Positions 1 through 8,725 of a DNA stretch of 49,421 nt are shown here, in pieces. The stretch comes from an uncultured Bacilli bacterium (GTDB taxonomy: Bacteria > Bacillota_I > Bacilli_A > RFN20 > CAG-631). Made by a program: the position numbers and the translations under genes. The notes beneath the pieces are model-generated. The model saw nothing but the letters and a program-made list of their open reading frames with translations. It did not search any database and was not told the DNA's origin. The DNA lies in the NCBI GenBank assembly GCA_947626825.1, contig CANQTM010000009.1, positions 1 to 49,421 on the forward strand. The letters are read 5' to 3'. Positions within the stretch are counted from its first letter, which is position 1; every line of letters starts with the position of its first letter.

Positions 1-51
1 AGGATTATTTTCCTATAACAACATTATACAAAGAGGACGTTTTGAACATGG

Positions 52-71
52 GGTAAAATGAGGTAAAATGA
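52..71. repeat. 10-bp tandem duplication
   Basis: The unit GGTAAAATGA occurs twice head to tail, at 52-61 and 62-71. The second copy runs into the palindrome at 66-85. Function unknown; it could be part of an operator. Confidence 0.6.
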
Positions 72-85
72 GATATATCTCATTT
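66..85. repeat. 20-bp perfect palindrome
   Basis: AAATGAGATATATCTCATTT equals its own reverse complement. This symmetry suits a dimeric regulator. No gene start lies close by inside the window, so what it might control is unknown. Confidence 0.6.
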
Positions 86-324
86 GCAACAATATTCAAT
101 CACAAAAAAATATCACAAAAAGTTGTAAAAGAAAAAGTCAAATATTTTATAAAATGTCCTAAAAATAGGATTTTTAAAACATTTATTTGTTAGTTATAAA
201 TTAAATAAACTTCCAAACAATTTGTGGTATTTTTTAATTGCATTTATATTTAAAGGAATAATTAATTGCTTATTGCCAAATTGCGTTTGATATTAAAGAT
301 GTTACAATTATCAAATGATTTTAA

Positions 325-684
325 TCAGTCTTTACCATAAATTCTAGTATTATCATCCATGATAACTTCTCTAAATTTAACTCCATCAATGTACCAATTA
401 TCTAAAGCATCATCTAAATTTTCATATATTTTTAATCTTGTTAAAACATATGAAGGGAAACCATTTTCTTTTACAATTACTGGATCTTCGCCAGTTTCAT
501 CTAGTTCTATTTGCCAAGTGAAATAACGAACTCTTTTTTCATCATCGTCATAGTCACGACTTAGACGAAACATTTTATGGTTATAGATGAATTCAATACC
601 TGTATAATGTTCGTTAAAGATATCCCTTTCATAATTATATTCATCATAAAATTTTTCAAAACTTTCATATTCATTGATTCTCAT
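325..684 (-). CDS. Hypothetical protein, 119 aa
   Basis: I do not recognise the family. The start is the ATG at 684: AGGAGGA at 694-700 sits ten bases upstream, whereas the longer reading from 717 would place this ribosome binding site inside the gene. The protein is soluble, acidic and rich in aromatic residues (Tyr, Phe), with no signal peptide or membrane segment. The strong ribosome binding site supports a real gene. It stands alone at the end of a minus-strand group, about 260 bp beyond the DUF523 gene, with a strong hairpin (816-854) upstream that may separate the two transcripts or sit in its leader. No function can be assigned. Confidence 0.75.
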   Translation of the reverse strand: MRINEYESFEKFYDEYNYERDIFNEHYTGIEFIYNHKMFRLSRDYDDDEKRVRYFTWQIELDETGEDPVIVKENGFPSYVLTRLKIYENLDDALDNWYIDGVKFREVIMDDNTRIYGKD

Positions 685-815
685 AAAATAAATTCCTCCT
701 AAATTTTTGATAACCATTTTGTAACTATGTTACAAAATTTGCATTAAATTTATTTTCAATGATGTATTTAAATAATAATTTAAAATGTTTTAAATTAAAC
801 GATAAATGACATTTC

Positions 816-854
816 AGGGTAGTGTTTTTTAATTTTTTTCTAAAACACTACCCT
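816..854. repeat. 13-bp perfect hairpin without T-run
   Basis: The arms 816-828 and 842-854 (AGGGTAGTGTTTT and its complement) pair perfectly around a 13-base T-rich loop. Neither strand has a U-tract directly after the stem, so it is not a textbook terminator. It lies between the DUF523 gene and the start of the 119-aa gene on the minus strand. It could be an RNA element, an operator or a tiny mobile-element remnant. Confidence 0.6.
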
Positions 855-934
855 TAAAAGGCAATTTTCAATTGTATAATTGTTAAACCAATTTCTTGTT
901 GCAATATTCAATTAATAACAATAATAAATTGTAC

Positions 935-959
935 AAAAAAAGATATTAAATATCTTTTT
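935..959 (-). terminator. Terminator of the DUF523 group
   Basis: On the minus strand AAAAAGATA, a five-base loop and TATCTTTTTTT form an A/U-flanked hairpin ending in a T-run. The TAA stop (946-948) lies in the loop, so the terminator overlaps the coding end. Confidence 0.6.
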
Positions 960-1359
960 CTGTTATTATTTTATAATTATTTTTTAAAGCTAAATCAGTA
1001 AAAACACCATTACCAGTAATTAATTTATTGGAAAAAGTACCATCATAAATTTTTTGATATCCGCAACTTGGACTATTGCTTTTTACAATAATCAAATCAA
1101 TATCATATTTTTTTAACATATCTAAAGTTTTATTAGCACCTAAAATGAAATTATTAGTAACATCTTCATTATTTTGATTAATAATTTTATCATTTAGTTT
1201 TTCGCTTGGTAATCTAGGGATGCTAAGTCCACCTAAAACTTCAGGACAAATAAGAATGTATTCTTTGTTTTTTAAAAAGTTTAGGACCTTTTCATTATAA
1301 TTATTACTGCCATCATATTTTGTGTTTTTTCCAACTAAACAAGCACTTACTGCAATCAT
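946..1359 (-). CDS. DUF523 (TudS-like) protein
   Basis: This 137-aa protein carries the DUF523 signature: SACLVG (residues 5-10), CPE with a following GGL (38-44), PR at 48-49 and SPSCG (96-100). The three conserved cysteines C7, C38 and C99 match those that hold a [4Fe-4S] cluster in the 2-thiouracil desulfurase TudS, a characterised DUF523 protein. Desulfuration of thiolated uracil is therefore a reasonable guess, but the family is broad and the substrate is not readable here. Its start overlaps the stop of the CotH gene by four bases (ATGA), so it is the last gene of a minus-strand group acetyltransferase > CotH > DUF523. A terminator overlaps its own stop codon. Confidence 0.88.
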   Translation of the reverse strand: MIAVSACLVGKNTKYDGSNNYNEKVLNFLKNKEYILICPEVLGGLSIPRLPSEKLNDKIINQNNEDVTNNFILGANKTLDMLKKYDIDLIIVKSNSPSCGYQKIYDGTFSNKLITGNGVFTDLALKNNYKIITEKDI

Positions 1360-2942
1360 TTTATTAAATAATATTCATCTAGTAAATCTAATCTTTCATG
1401 AAGATAGTTTTCAAGATATTCATAGTGAGAATTGATAGAATCAAGTTCTAGATAACTTTGTGATAAAGCGTATTGCTCTACCCAAGTTTTTCTTTCAGTA
1501 GTAAATGGCCATTTTTGAGTATTTCTATTTTGAGCTTTGTTTAATTTATCTTTTAATATATCTATTTCATTAAAAACAGATAAGAAAACATCTTCTCTAA
1601 CTTCACTATATCTTTGACGTACTTTTTGTTCAAATTCTGGAATATTAAATAATGCATTATACAATGTATCTCTTTGTCTTACAAATAATGGAGTATAAAC
1701 ATATTGAGCATAAGTATCAATTCCTGGTGAATCATAAGAAACAGTACCAGATGCAATATCAAAATCCCAAACAGGACCAGCTTTTAATTTAACAACACTA
1801 TCGTTTTGATCAATAAAATAATATTGACTAGTTGAACAAACATCAACATTTTTAAAAAATTCTTCAACTAAATAATAATCAATAAATGAATCTACATCGA
1901 TGAAATCGCTATATGTTTCACTACTATAAACAGAAGAATTTACACTCATTAAAAAACTTTCTAGCCATTGATTATTTTTATCAAAAGCAGACATTGTTTC
2001 ATTTGCACTATTTATATCTTCAACACTAGAATTTTCATCTTCTAAGATATTAAATGCATCTACATAATCATCAGCATCTGGATATTTTAAAGCAAAATCA
2101 TCTCGTCCAATTGAAACATAACATTTTCCTGCAAAACCATCATATTCTTCTTTTGCTCTTTCATCTATTTCAAGGAAAAATGAAGAAATTCCATCTTTAG
2201 AAACATGATCTTCAATATCAACTCTTCCTTTTTTAGCTTCCATTTGTTCACATAATAGGAAAACACCATAATATTCATTATTAAAATATACATCTACAAA
2301 AATAGAAGAAGGTTGGAAATCAAGATTATTTAATTTATTTGCTGTTAAATAAGCAAGATAATTTCTAATATTACTTTTATCATAATAGTTAGCAAGTAAA
2401 ACCCATTCTTTGGCCTTAGTTAAACCAAATAAAGATTGTTTTTCATCAAATTTAATTTTAAAAGGTTTTTTATCAGCTGACATAGTTGAATTGCCTCTTA
2501 ATTTGATTCTCATTGTTTGATTTTCTAATAATACTTTAGATGTTTGTTGTTCAGTAATATTTAAATTTCCTTTAATATAATTTTCTTTATCAGCAGGGAA
2601 TTCATTATTATTAGTTTGAATATTAATTCTATATACATCATTATCTGAACCAAGATAATTTAAAATGTTTTTATCTTTAGTTGTTTCTTGTTCTTCTCCT
2701 GTAGAACTATTACTATTTGTAGAAGAAGATGTACTGCTAGGAGTGCTACTATTAGAAGGTGTACTACTAGGTATACTGCTATTAGAAGGAGTTGAACTAG
2801 GTGTACTACTATCAGAAGGTAATGTTGTATCACTATTTGATGATGAATCAATTTGATCACTAGAAGAATTAGATGTCGTTACAACTTGATTACAAGATGC
2901 TAATAACAAAATATTTAATAACAAAATAAAATTTTTTTTCAT
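1356..2942 (-). CDS. CotH-kinase-family lipoprotein
   Basis: A 528-aa exported protein. The start at 2942 follows GAGGGAAC and gives a clean lipoprotein signal ending LLLASC (Cys17). Residues about 20-83 form a Ser/Thr/Pro linker of repeated STPSS/TPSNS units, typical of a surface tether. The CotH domain follows: RGNS at 149-152, a KPFKIKF stretch near 159, a VDVYFN-YYGVF-CEQ core (216-233), and VWDFD at 391-395, which supplies the metal-binding Asp of this atypical kinase fold. CotH of Bacillus phosphorylates spore coat proteins. Lipoprotein CotH proteins in other Bacteria act at the cell surface on unknown targets, and that fits better here than a coat protein. It lies 23 bp after the acetyltransferase gene and overlaps DUF523. 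Confidence 0.88.
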   Translation of the reverse strand: MKKNFILLLNILLLASCNQVVTTSNSSSDQIDSSSNSDTTLPSDSSTPSSTPSNSSIPSSTPSNSSTPSSTSSSTNSNSSTGEEQETTKDKNILNYLGSDNDVYRINIQTNNNEFPADKENYIKGNLNITEQQTSKVLLENQTMRIKLRGNSTMSADKKPFKIKFDEKQSLFGLTKAKEWVLLANYYDKSNIRNYLAYLTANKLNNLDFQPSSIFVDVYFNNEYYGVFLLCEQMEAKKGRVDIEDHVSKDGISSFFLEIDERAKEEYDGFAGKCYVSIGRDDFALKYPDADDYVDAFNILEDENSSVEDINSANETMSAFDKNNQWLESFLMSVNSSVYSSETYSDFIDVDSFIDYYLVEEFFKNVDVCSTSQYYFIDQNDSVVKLKAGPVWDFDIASGTVSYDSPGIDTYAQYVYTPLFVRQRDTLYNALFNIPEFEQKVRQRYSEVREDVFLSVFNEIDILKDKLNKAQNRNTQKWPFTTERKTWVEQYALSQSYLELDSINSHYEYLENYLHERLDLLDEYYLIK

Positions 2943-2965
2943 AGATAAAGTTCCCTCATTTATAT

Positions 2966-4138
2966 TTAAAATTCCTGCCAAAGCATTGTTGTTCTTTTAG
3001 TAAATGTTTTGGTTAATAAATCATTTTTATTACTATTATTTACTTTTATTAGTTCAAGGCTTAAAGCTTCACTAGCACTAAGGTGTCCTAAAATAAGTTG
3101 TGATAATCTTTGAATTGTAATTTCATAATCAAATTTTTTAGTTATTTTTTCATTTACTAATAAATGATGATTTTGACATGAAATTTGGAAAATTTTATCA
3201 TTCCAAGGAGCATATTTATCATTTATTTTTAAAGTATAACTCCCTTTAAAATTATCTTTTATATTTAATAATTCTAATGCTTCTTTGACCATTACAACTC
3301 TACCCATTTTATTTGGCCATTGCCAATAATTTATTCTAGGTGAAGGCAAAAGATTTCTAAATTCATCTAAAGTTGTTAATACAAGTTCTACTTTATTTAT
3401 TTGTGAACGATGACGATATAAGAAATTTAATAAATATTGACGACTTGTTTCATTTAGAAAATACATTTCACTTACTTTAATTTCTTTGCCTTCCATACGA
3501 TACACCATATATGATACTAATACATCATTTTCATCATAAGCACCATATACATAATAATTGTTGTCATAATATTCTTGCCATTTATTATTGATAACATTAT
3601 CATCCCTAATTAAAGGACCATTCATATTTTTAGTAACTTTGTTTCTAAATTCTTCAACAATATTAGCTTCATCTTTATTAAATCTGTGATATTTTTTGGC
3701 ACTTATACAATTTTTTAAATCCTCAATATCAAAAGAAACAAGTTGCCAACTATAACACCATTCATAACCAAATTTACGATAAAATGGAAATGCAAATGGA
3801 CCAAGTCCTGATAATATGACATTATTTTCTTTCATATAATTTAATGCAAAAGTAAATAAATTGCCTATATTACCTTCTCCGCGTCGTTCTGGTAATGATG
3901 AGACACCAGCAATACCACCAAAATTTACAGCATGACCTTCAAAATTAACAACATATGGAATTATAGAAAATAAACTAATTATATTATCATTATCGTCAGT
4001 AGCTAAAACGAATCTTTCACTATTTAAATTCCCATGTTCAATATTATTTTGAATGGAATGCTGACTATTATTAAAACAATATCCCATTGTTTGATAAATT
4101 TGTTTTTTATCGCTGTCTTTAGCAAAACGAATTTTCAT
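2966..4138 (-). CDS. Eis-like GNAT acetyltransferase
   Basis: A 390-aa protein of the Eis type (COG4552): an N-terminal GNAT domain, a second GNAT-like domain and a C-terminal sterol-carrier-like part. The acetyl-CoA loop is visible as RRGEGNIG (85-92), after the GGIAGVSSLPE strand typical of the family. The protein ends LWQEF; in Eis the free C-terminal carboxylate is catalytic. Mycobacterial Eis acetylates aminoglycosides and other amines; the substrate here is unknown. The ATG at 4138 follows AGGAGGA. It is the first gene of the minus-strand group with CotH and DUF523. Confidence 0.88.
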   Translation of the reverse strand: MKIRFAKDSDKKQIYQTMGYCFNNSQHSIQNNIEHGNLNSERFVLATDDNDNIISLFSIIPYVVNFEGHAVNFGGIAGVSSLPERRGEGNIGNLFTFALNYMKENNVILSGLGPFAFPFYRKFGYEWCYSWQLVSFDIEDLKNCISAKKYHRFNKDEANIVEEFRNKVTKNMNGPLIRDDNVINNKWQEYYDNNYYVYGAYDENDVLVSYMVYRMEGKEIKVSEMYFLNETSRQYLLNFLYRHRSQINKVELVLTTLDEFRNLLPSPRINYWQWPNKMGRVVMVKEALELLNIKDNFKGSYTLKINDKYAPWNDKIFQISCQNHHLLVNEKITKKFDYEITIQRLSQLILGHLSASEALSLELIKVNNSNKNDLLTKTFTKRTTMLWQEF

Positions 4139-4290
4139 TAATAGATGTCCTCCTATGAGTGATTCTTTAAAAACAATATATCATATTATTAATTAATATG
4201 CAATTAATGTTAATTGGAATTTTATGTTAAATATTTATATAAAAAATCAATAAAAGGGATTTGATAAATAAATGTTTTTAAAATTTGTTA

Positions 4291-4313
4291 TTTAAAATAT
4301 GACATATTTTAAA
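4291..4313. repeat. 11-bp inverted repeat upstream of M60 gene
   Basis: TTTAAAATATG and its exact complement flank a single A (4302). It lies about 50 bp upstream of the probable -10 element of the M60 gene, a place suited to an operator or activator site. AT-richness raises the chance of coincidence. Confidence 0.45.
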
Positions 4314-4361
4314 AAAATGAATAATATATATAAAGTTATTGATGAAAATAAAAAAAGAAAT

Positions 4362-4370
4362 TGTTATAAT
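4362..4370 (+). promoter_or_regulatory. Extended -10 promoter of the M60 gene
   Basis: TGTTATAAT is a perfect TATAAT with a TGn extension, 31 bases before the start codon. A possible -35 (TTGATG, 4339-4344) is 20 bases away, longer than usual, so the extended -10 probably carries recognition. Confidence 0.6.
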
Positions 4371-4400
4371 CTATTTGAAAGATAAAGGAATGAAAAGTTT

Positions 4401-7400
4401 ATGAAAGGGAAAAAATGTATAAGTGTATTATTGATTTCAATTTTAATTGTTTTAGCTTCATGTGGGAAAGAAAATATTTTAAATAATCCTTATGATAATG
4501 AAAGTCACATTAATCAAATTATGAAAGTAATTGGCAATACTAAACGGGTTTTGCCAGAAGAAAGTAATGAAGGATTAAGTAGATATCCTTCATATGATGT
4601 TGAACTACCAAATATAACAGATAAAGAAAAAGATGATATATTAAATGAAGATGCTTTAATTCGTAGTTCAAGTACTACTTATACAAGCATGGATCAAGAT
4701 GGTAATTTATATTTAGATGGCATCAAAACAGGAAAGAAATTGTATAAGCATACTGCAGCAGCCGGAATGTATTATGGTGATGTTTCTGATAATGAAAAAG
4801 CAGTTATCAAAGAAATAACCATCAATCCACGTCCATATGGTAATTATATTACAGGATTATATGCACCGGCAGGCGAAGTTATTAAAATAGAAATGAGTCA
4901 AGCTGATTTAGATAAAACTGGCGGCTTAACTATTGCTATTGGACAAGTTTCTCAAAATAACCAATTAAATAATATTTGGAAAGAGAGAAATGATTTTAAA
5001 CGTATGCCAAATATAGCAAACATAATGACAATTAATGAAACAACAGGTTATGTTGGGTATCATTTAGGTGGTCCAATTTATGTAACACCAAATAAAGTTA
5101 ATGGGCCTTTTAAAGTTACAATTTCTGGAGCTGTTGAATATCCATATTTTATTTATGGTTATACAACAAAAGAAGATCTTGAAAAAATGAAAAATTTAAG
5201 CGCCCCTTATTTTGATTTTGAAGTATGGGATAATTCTATAAGACATACAGGGCCTAAAAAATATGTGAGTTTAGATTACGATAATTTGATGAAAGTAGGA
5301 AGACTTTGGTCTAATATTACCAAAATATCTAAACAATTTTATTCTACTTCTAATTCTTTAATGGGTATAACTATGATATATGATCCTTTTATTGCCGCAG
5401 GAGGTGCTGTTGCTTTTGTTGGAAGAAATTGGTGTAATTTGCCGCCAAGTTGGATGGGAAGTTCTTTAAATTATCAAGAATTTACAACTAATGGTGCTTG
5501 GGGAACAATTCATGAATACAATCATCATTTTCAAAAATATGGTTTTGCCCAAACAGATGAAGTAACTAATAATGCCATTAATATTTTAACTTATATTAGT
5601 TATACAAATATCTCTAGCAATCGTACTTTAAATGATAATTCATTACCTGATTGGAATAGATTTACAGATCCATCACGCAGTTTAAGAGATACTAAAACAG
5701 AATCTCTTAAAGGAACAGCTCAATCTAGTTTAAATGCTTATGTTGATATAATTCACGCTTTTGGTGTAGATAATTTTATTAAAGCAGCCATTTATTCAAA
5801 AGGTCAAGTAGGTGTTGATAAATGGTATGAAGCTTTATCTGAAACATTACATTATGACTTTAGTTACTATTTTCAAACTTTATTGCATCAAAATGTTTCA
5901 AGCGAATTAATAAGTCGTTATAAAAATAATAATTGGCCTACATTTGTTCCTATTGCTACAACTTATCAAGTTGGACGAAATTATTATTATGATGATAAAG
6001 AATATTTTAGTGAAACAGTAAAACCATTTATCATTGAAATAAATAAAGATTACGAAGTTGATTTTAATAAATATCTTATTGTCCCTGATGATTTTAGTTT
6101 TCAAATTAAAAATATTGATAATAAATCAAAAAGTGAATTTATTAAAAAAGAAGATAACGTTTATGTATTAAAACCAAATAATCAAGAAGAAATTAGCCAA
6201 GTTAATGTCACAGTTTCTTTAATAAACAAAAATATAACAACAAAAGATGTAACATTAGTATTGAAATTTAAGCAAGATTATTTAGGTTTAGAAGCTACAA
6301 AATACACATATGAACAAATGCCATATAAGACAATACAAGATGCAATAGATCATAATTTTGAAGGCTATAGTGAAAAATATGAATACACTACAAAATCAAC
6401 TTTTGTTAATCAAATAAATCCAAAAAATATTGTTGAAATCAAAGGAAAAATCTATATTCCAGAAGATGGAACATATCGCTTATGTTTTAGAAGCGATAGA
6501 GGTAATAATGTTTTATTTAGTGCAATAAATGATGCAAATGTGACAAAAACATTAGATTTAACTGGTTCACATTTAGCATTTACTGATAATGGTGAACATG
6601 TTGTAGAATATAATTTAAAAAAAGATGATTTCATTTATTTTAAAGAATATACAATGTCATATGGTTCTTATGATGCTTATATGGAAATAGGCTTTGCTAA
6701 AGTAGTTGATGGTATAGCCAACATTAATAGTGGATTATCTAGTGCTTATTTATTTAATATGAATGATGATTATCATGGATATGATTTTGAATATGAAGAT
6801 GTTTATCACAAAACATATAATATTGAAGGAATAATGGCAGATAAGTCAATTCAAAAAATAGAAAAATGTGAAAATTATGGTCCATGGAGTGATGATTATA
6901 AAATAGAAAATATCATTGATAATAATCAAGATACTGCTTTTCATTCACAACAAGGTAAAAATATTAAAACAGAACCATTTAAAGTAACAATTGATTTAGG
7001 TAAAGAAACTCAATGTGATACTTTATATATAACAGGATATAATAGAAATCAAATGCATATGCCAACAGATTTTAAACTTTATGGTGGTTTATCATTAGAT
7101 GATATGGAGCTATTATTAGAAACAAATGACCATCCTTTTGAAGGTAGAAATTTAGTAGCAAGTTTTAAAAAAACAACGATTAAAAATTATCGTTTAGAAG
7201 TTACAGATACAGATACATCTTCATATGTAGCAATTAGTGAAATAAATGTTGGTTTAGCATTGAATGCTAAAGAATTATCATTAGATAAAGCAGTATATAA
7301 TGGAAAATTTAATATTTTAAGGGATGATACTTTATCAACATTTGGGCACACAATTAAAGGGAAAGGCACAATTACATTATCTTTTAGTGGCAGTAAATTT

Positions 7401-7598
7401 GGCATTAAAGCATTATTAGATAGTGAATGTAAATTTAAAATAGAAATTGATGGCCATAAATATGATAAAGTTAATTTAAATAAAACATCAGAATTAGAAT
7501 TGGTCTTTTATGTTGATAATTTGGAAAATAAAATGCACAATGTTAAAATCACTGTGCAATCTAAATCTATAAATATAGAAAGTTTTCTTATTGGGTAA
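4401..7598 (+). CDS. M60-family (enhancin-like) metallopeptidase lipoprotein
   Basis: A 1065-aa surface lipoprotein with signal peptide ending VLASC (Cys21). The peptidase M60 zinc site is visible as HEYNH (371-375) followed by Glu387 in a DEVTNNAIN context, matching HExxHx(8-24)E. Upstream lies an M60 N-terminal region with a GLYAPAGE motif. After the peptidase come a PA14-like beta domain (about 666-770, with IPEDGTYR-FRSDRG), an F5/8-type discoidin domain (about 816-948, with a DLG core) and a further beta-sandwich (about 950-1065). This build is known from mucin- and glycoprotein-degrading enzymes of gut bacteria, so host glycoprotein cleavage is the likely role. It has its own extended -10 promoter. 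Its 3' end overlaps the convergent membrane-protein gene by 11 bp. Confidence 0.9.
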   Translation: MKGKKCISVLLISILIVLASCGKENILNNPYDNESHINQIMKVIGNTKRVLPEESNEGLSRYPSYDVELPNITDKEKDDILNEDALIRSSSTTYTSMDQDGNLYLDGIKTGKKLYKHTAAAGMYYGDVSDNEKAVIKEITINPRPYGNYITGLYAPAGEVIKIEMSQADLDKTGGLTIAIGQVSQNNQLNNIWKERNDFKRMPNIANIMTINETTGYVGYHLGGPIYVTPNKVNGPFKVTISGAVEYPYFIYGYTTKEDLEKMKNLSAPYFDFEVWDNSIRHTGPKKYVSLDYDNLMKVGRLWSNITKISKQFYSTSNSLMGITMIYDPFIAAGGAVAFVGRNWCNLPPSWMGSSLNYQEFTTNGAWGTIHEYNHHFQKYGFAQTDEVTNNAINILTYISYTNISSNRTLNDNSLPDWNRFTDPSRSLRDTKTESLKGTAQSSLNAYVDIIHAFGVDNFIKAAIYSKGQVGVDKWYEALSETLHYDFSYYFQTLLHQNVSSELISRYKNNNWPTFVPIATTYQVGRNYYYDDKEYFSETVKPFIIEINKDYEVDFNKYLIVPDDFSFQIKNIDNKSKSEFIKKEDNVYVLKPNNQEEISQVNVTVSLINKNITTKDVTLVLKFKQDYLGLEATKYTYEQMPYKTIQDAIDHNFEGYSEKYEYTTKSTFVNQINPKNIVEIKGKIYIPEDGTYRLCFRSDRGNNVLFSAINDANVTKTLDLTGSHLAFTDNGEHVVEYNLKKDDFIYFKEYTMSYGSYDAYMEIGFAKVVDGIANINSGLSSAYLFNMNDDYHGYDFEYEDVYHKTYNIEGIMADKSIQKIEKCENYGPWSDDYKIENIIDNNQDTAFHSQQGKNIKTEPFKVTIDLGKETQCDTLYITGYNRNQMHMPTDFKLYGGLSLDDMELLLETNDHPFEGRNLVASFKKTTIKNYRLEVTDTDTSSYVAISEINVGLALNAKELSLDKAVYNGKFNILRDDTLSTFGHTIKGKGTITLSFSGSKFGIKALLDSECKFKIEIDGHKYDKVNLNKTSELELVFYVDNLENKMHNVKITVQSKSINIESFLIG

Positions 7599-8712
7599 GT
7601 TTATCAATAATTTCTTTTGATTCTTTAACAAATTCATTTAATTGTGGACCGTTATTAATAATTTGTTTAGCATTATATAAAGCTAAATCAAATAAATGAC
7701 GGCTATAATAATAATGCATTTTTATAATTTGGTTATTTAAAATTATAAATTTTGGGCCTTTATTTGGAAAAATAAATTCAATATTATTTATAATTTTATC
7801 GCTATTATAAATATCATTAACATATAAATGAATTTGTTTTTCTTTTTTAGTAAGTTTGTTATTTTTATTATTTATTAGTTCAAGTGCTTTTTGATAATCA
7901 TTCTTTTGATTATAATATATTATTTCCATCAAATTATAAAATTTAATATAGCTCTTAGTTAAAGGCTTCCCTAAAGATTCAAATAAACTTTGAGCTTTTT
8001 CTTTATCAATAGTATATAAATAATTGCATTTTAATAAATTTAAGTAAAGTTTTGTATCTAGATGTAAATTGTTTTGTAAATATGAATTAATTTGTTCATC
8101 AAATTTTTCAAAATTACATGTATTGTGAAAATCTTTAATTAATTTATTAATAGGATTTGATAATATAAAAAATGATGTAACTAAAGCAAAAGCAATAATA
8201 AATAAAATGATACATGTTATAAAAACATTAATATTCAAAAATGTCGCAAATAATTCATAAAAAATTACTAATATAAAAATTAAACATATAAAAAAGAATA
8301 TAGTAATATTTAATTGTTTTTCATTAAAATATCCAACAGGTAAAAGACTTTTTCTTTCCTTTTTCTTATGATTAAAAATAAAATTAATAATTGTTGCAAC
8401 TAAAAATACTAAACTTGAAAAAATTAAAGAAGCATCAAATATTAAATTATTGTTATGCCAAGGTAAAACAGCAATAGTCATAATTAACATTACAATTAAT
8501 TTTATAAATGGTATTTTATGAAAACATTCAAGAAAAGATAAAATAAAAACAAAAGATAATAAAATTATAGCTACTATTTCAAGACTTTTATTTAATAATA
8601 ATCCATCATCATTAAATTCACCAAAAAAAGCAAAAATACAAACAATTAAACATAAGATAATTTCAATAATATTTAAAACATAAAAATTAAATATTTTTTT
8701 TATTTTTTCCAT
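7588..8712 (-). CDS. Membrane protein with TPR-like tail
   Basis: 374 aa, no recognised family. The start at 8712 is preceded by AAAAAGG; the longer reading to 8766 would run back into the upstream gene. Six hydrophobic segments fall near residues 10-30, 44-62, 67-84, 94-114, 135-156 and 162-185. The remaining 190 residues are soluble and built of repeated amphipathic helices (for example near 225-250, 255-280 and 340-360), resembling TPR repeats. It is the third gene of the DUF4127-phosphodiesterase operon, 13 bp after the second, and may act with them at the membrane. Confidence 0.75.
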   Translation of the reverse strand: MEKIKKIFNFYVLNIIEIILCLIVCIFAFFGEFNDDGLLLNKSLEIVAIILLSFVFILSFLECFHKIPFIKLIVMLIMTIAVLPWHNNNLIFDASLIFSSLVFLVATIINFIFNHKKKERKSLLPVGYFNEKQLNITIFFFICLIFILVIFYELFATFLNINVFITCIILFIIAFALVTSFFILSNPINKLIKDFHNTCNFEKFDEQINSYLQNNLHLDTKLYLNLLKCNYLYTIDKEKAQSLFESLGKPLTKSYIKFYNLMEIIYYNQKNDYQKALELINNKNNKLTKKEKQIHLYVNDIYNSDKIINNIEFIFPNKGPKFIILNNQIIKMHYYYSRHLFDLALYNAKQIINNGPQLNEFVKESKEIIDKLTQ

Positions 8713-8725
8713 AATATTTACCTTT

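Larger units (their letters stand above)
1..324. other. Gene-free left edge
   Basis: I find no convincing coding region here. It holds a 10-bp tandem duplication, a 20-bp palindrome (both listed separately) and a weak hairpin at 157-170 (TCCTA, AAAA loop, TAGGA) followed by five T. That hairpin could end a plus-strand transcript entering from outside the window. Confidence 0.5.

Noticed and set aside
2660-2860. Coding frames on either strand inside the CotH stalk
   Set aside because: They are side products of the simple Ser/Thr/Pro codon repeats and have no ribosome sites or homologous features.
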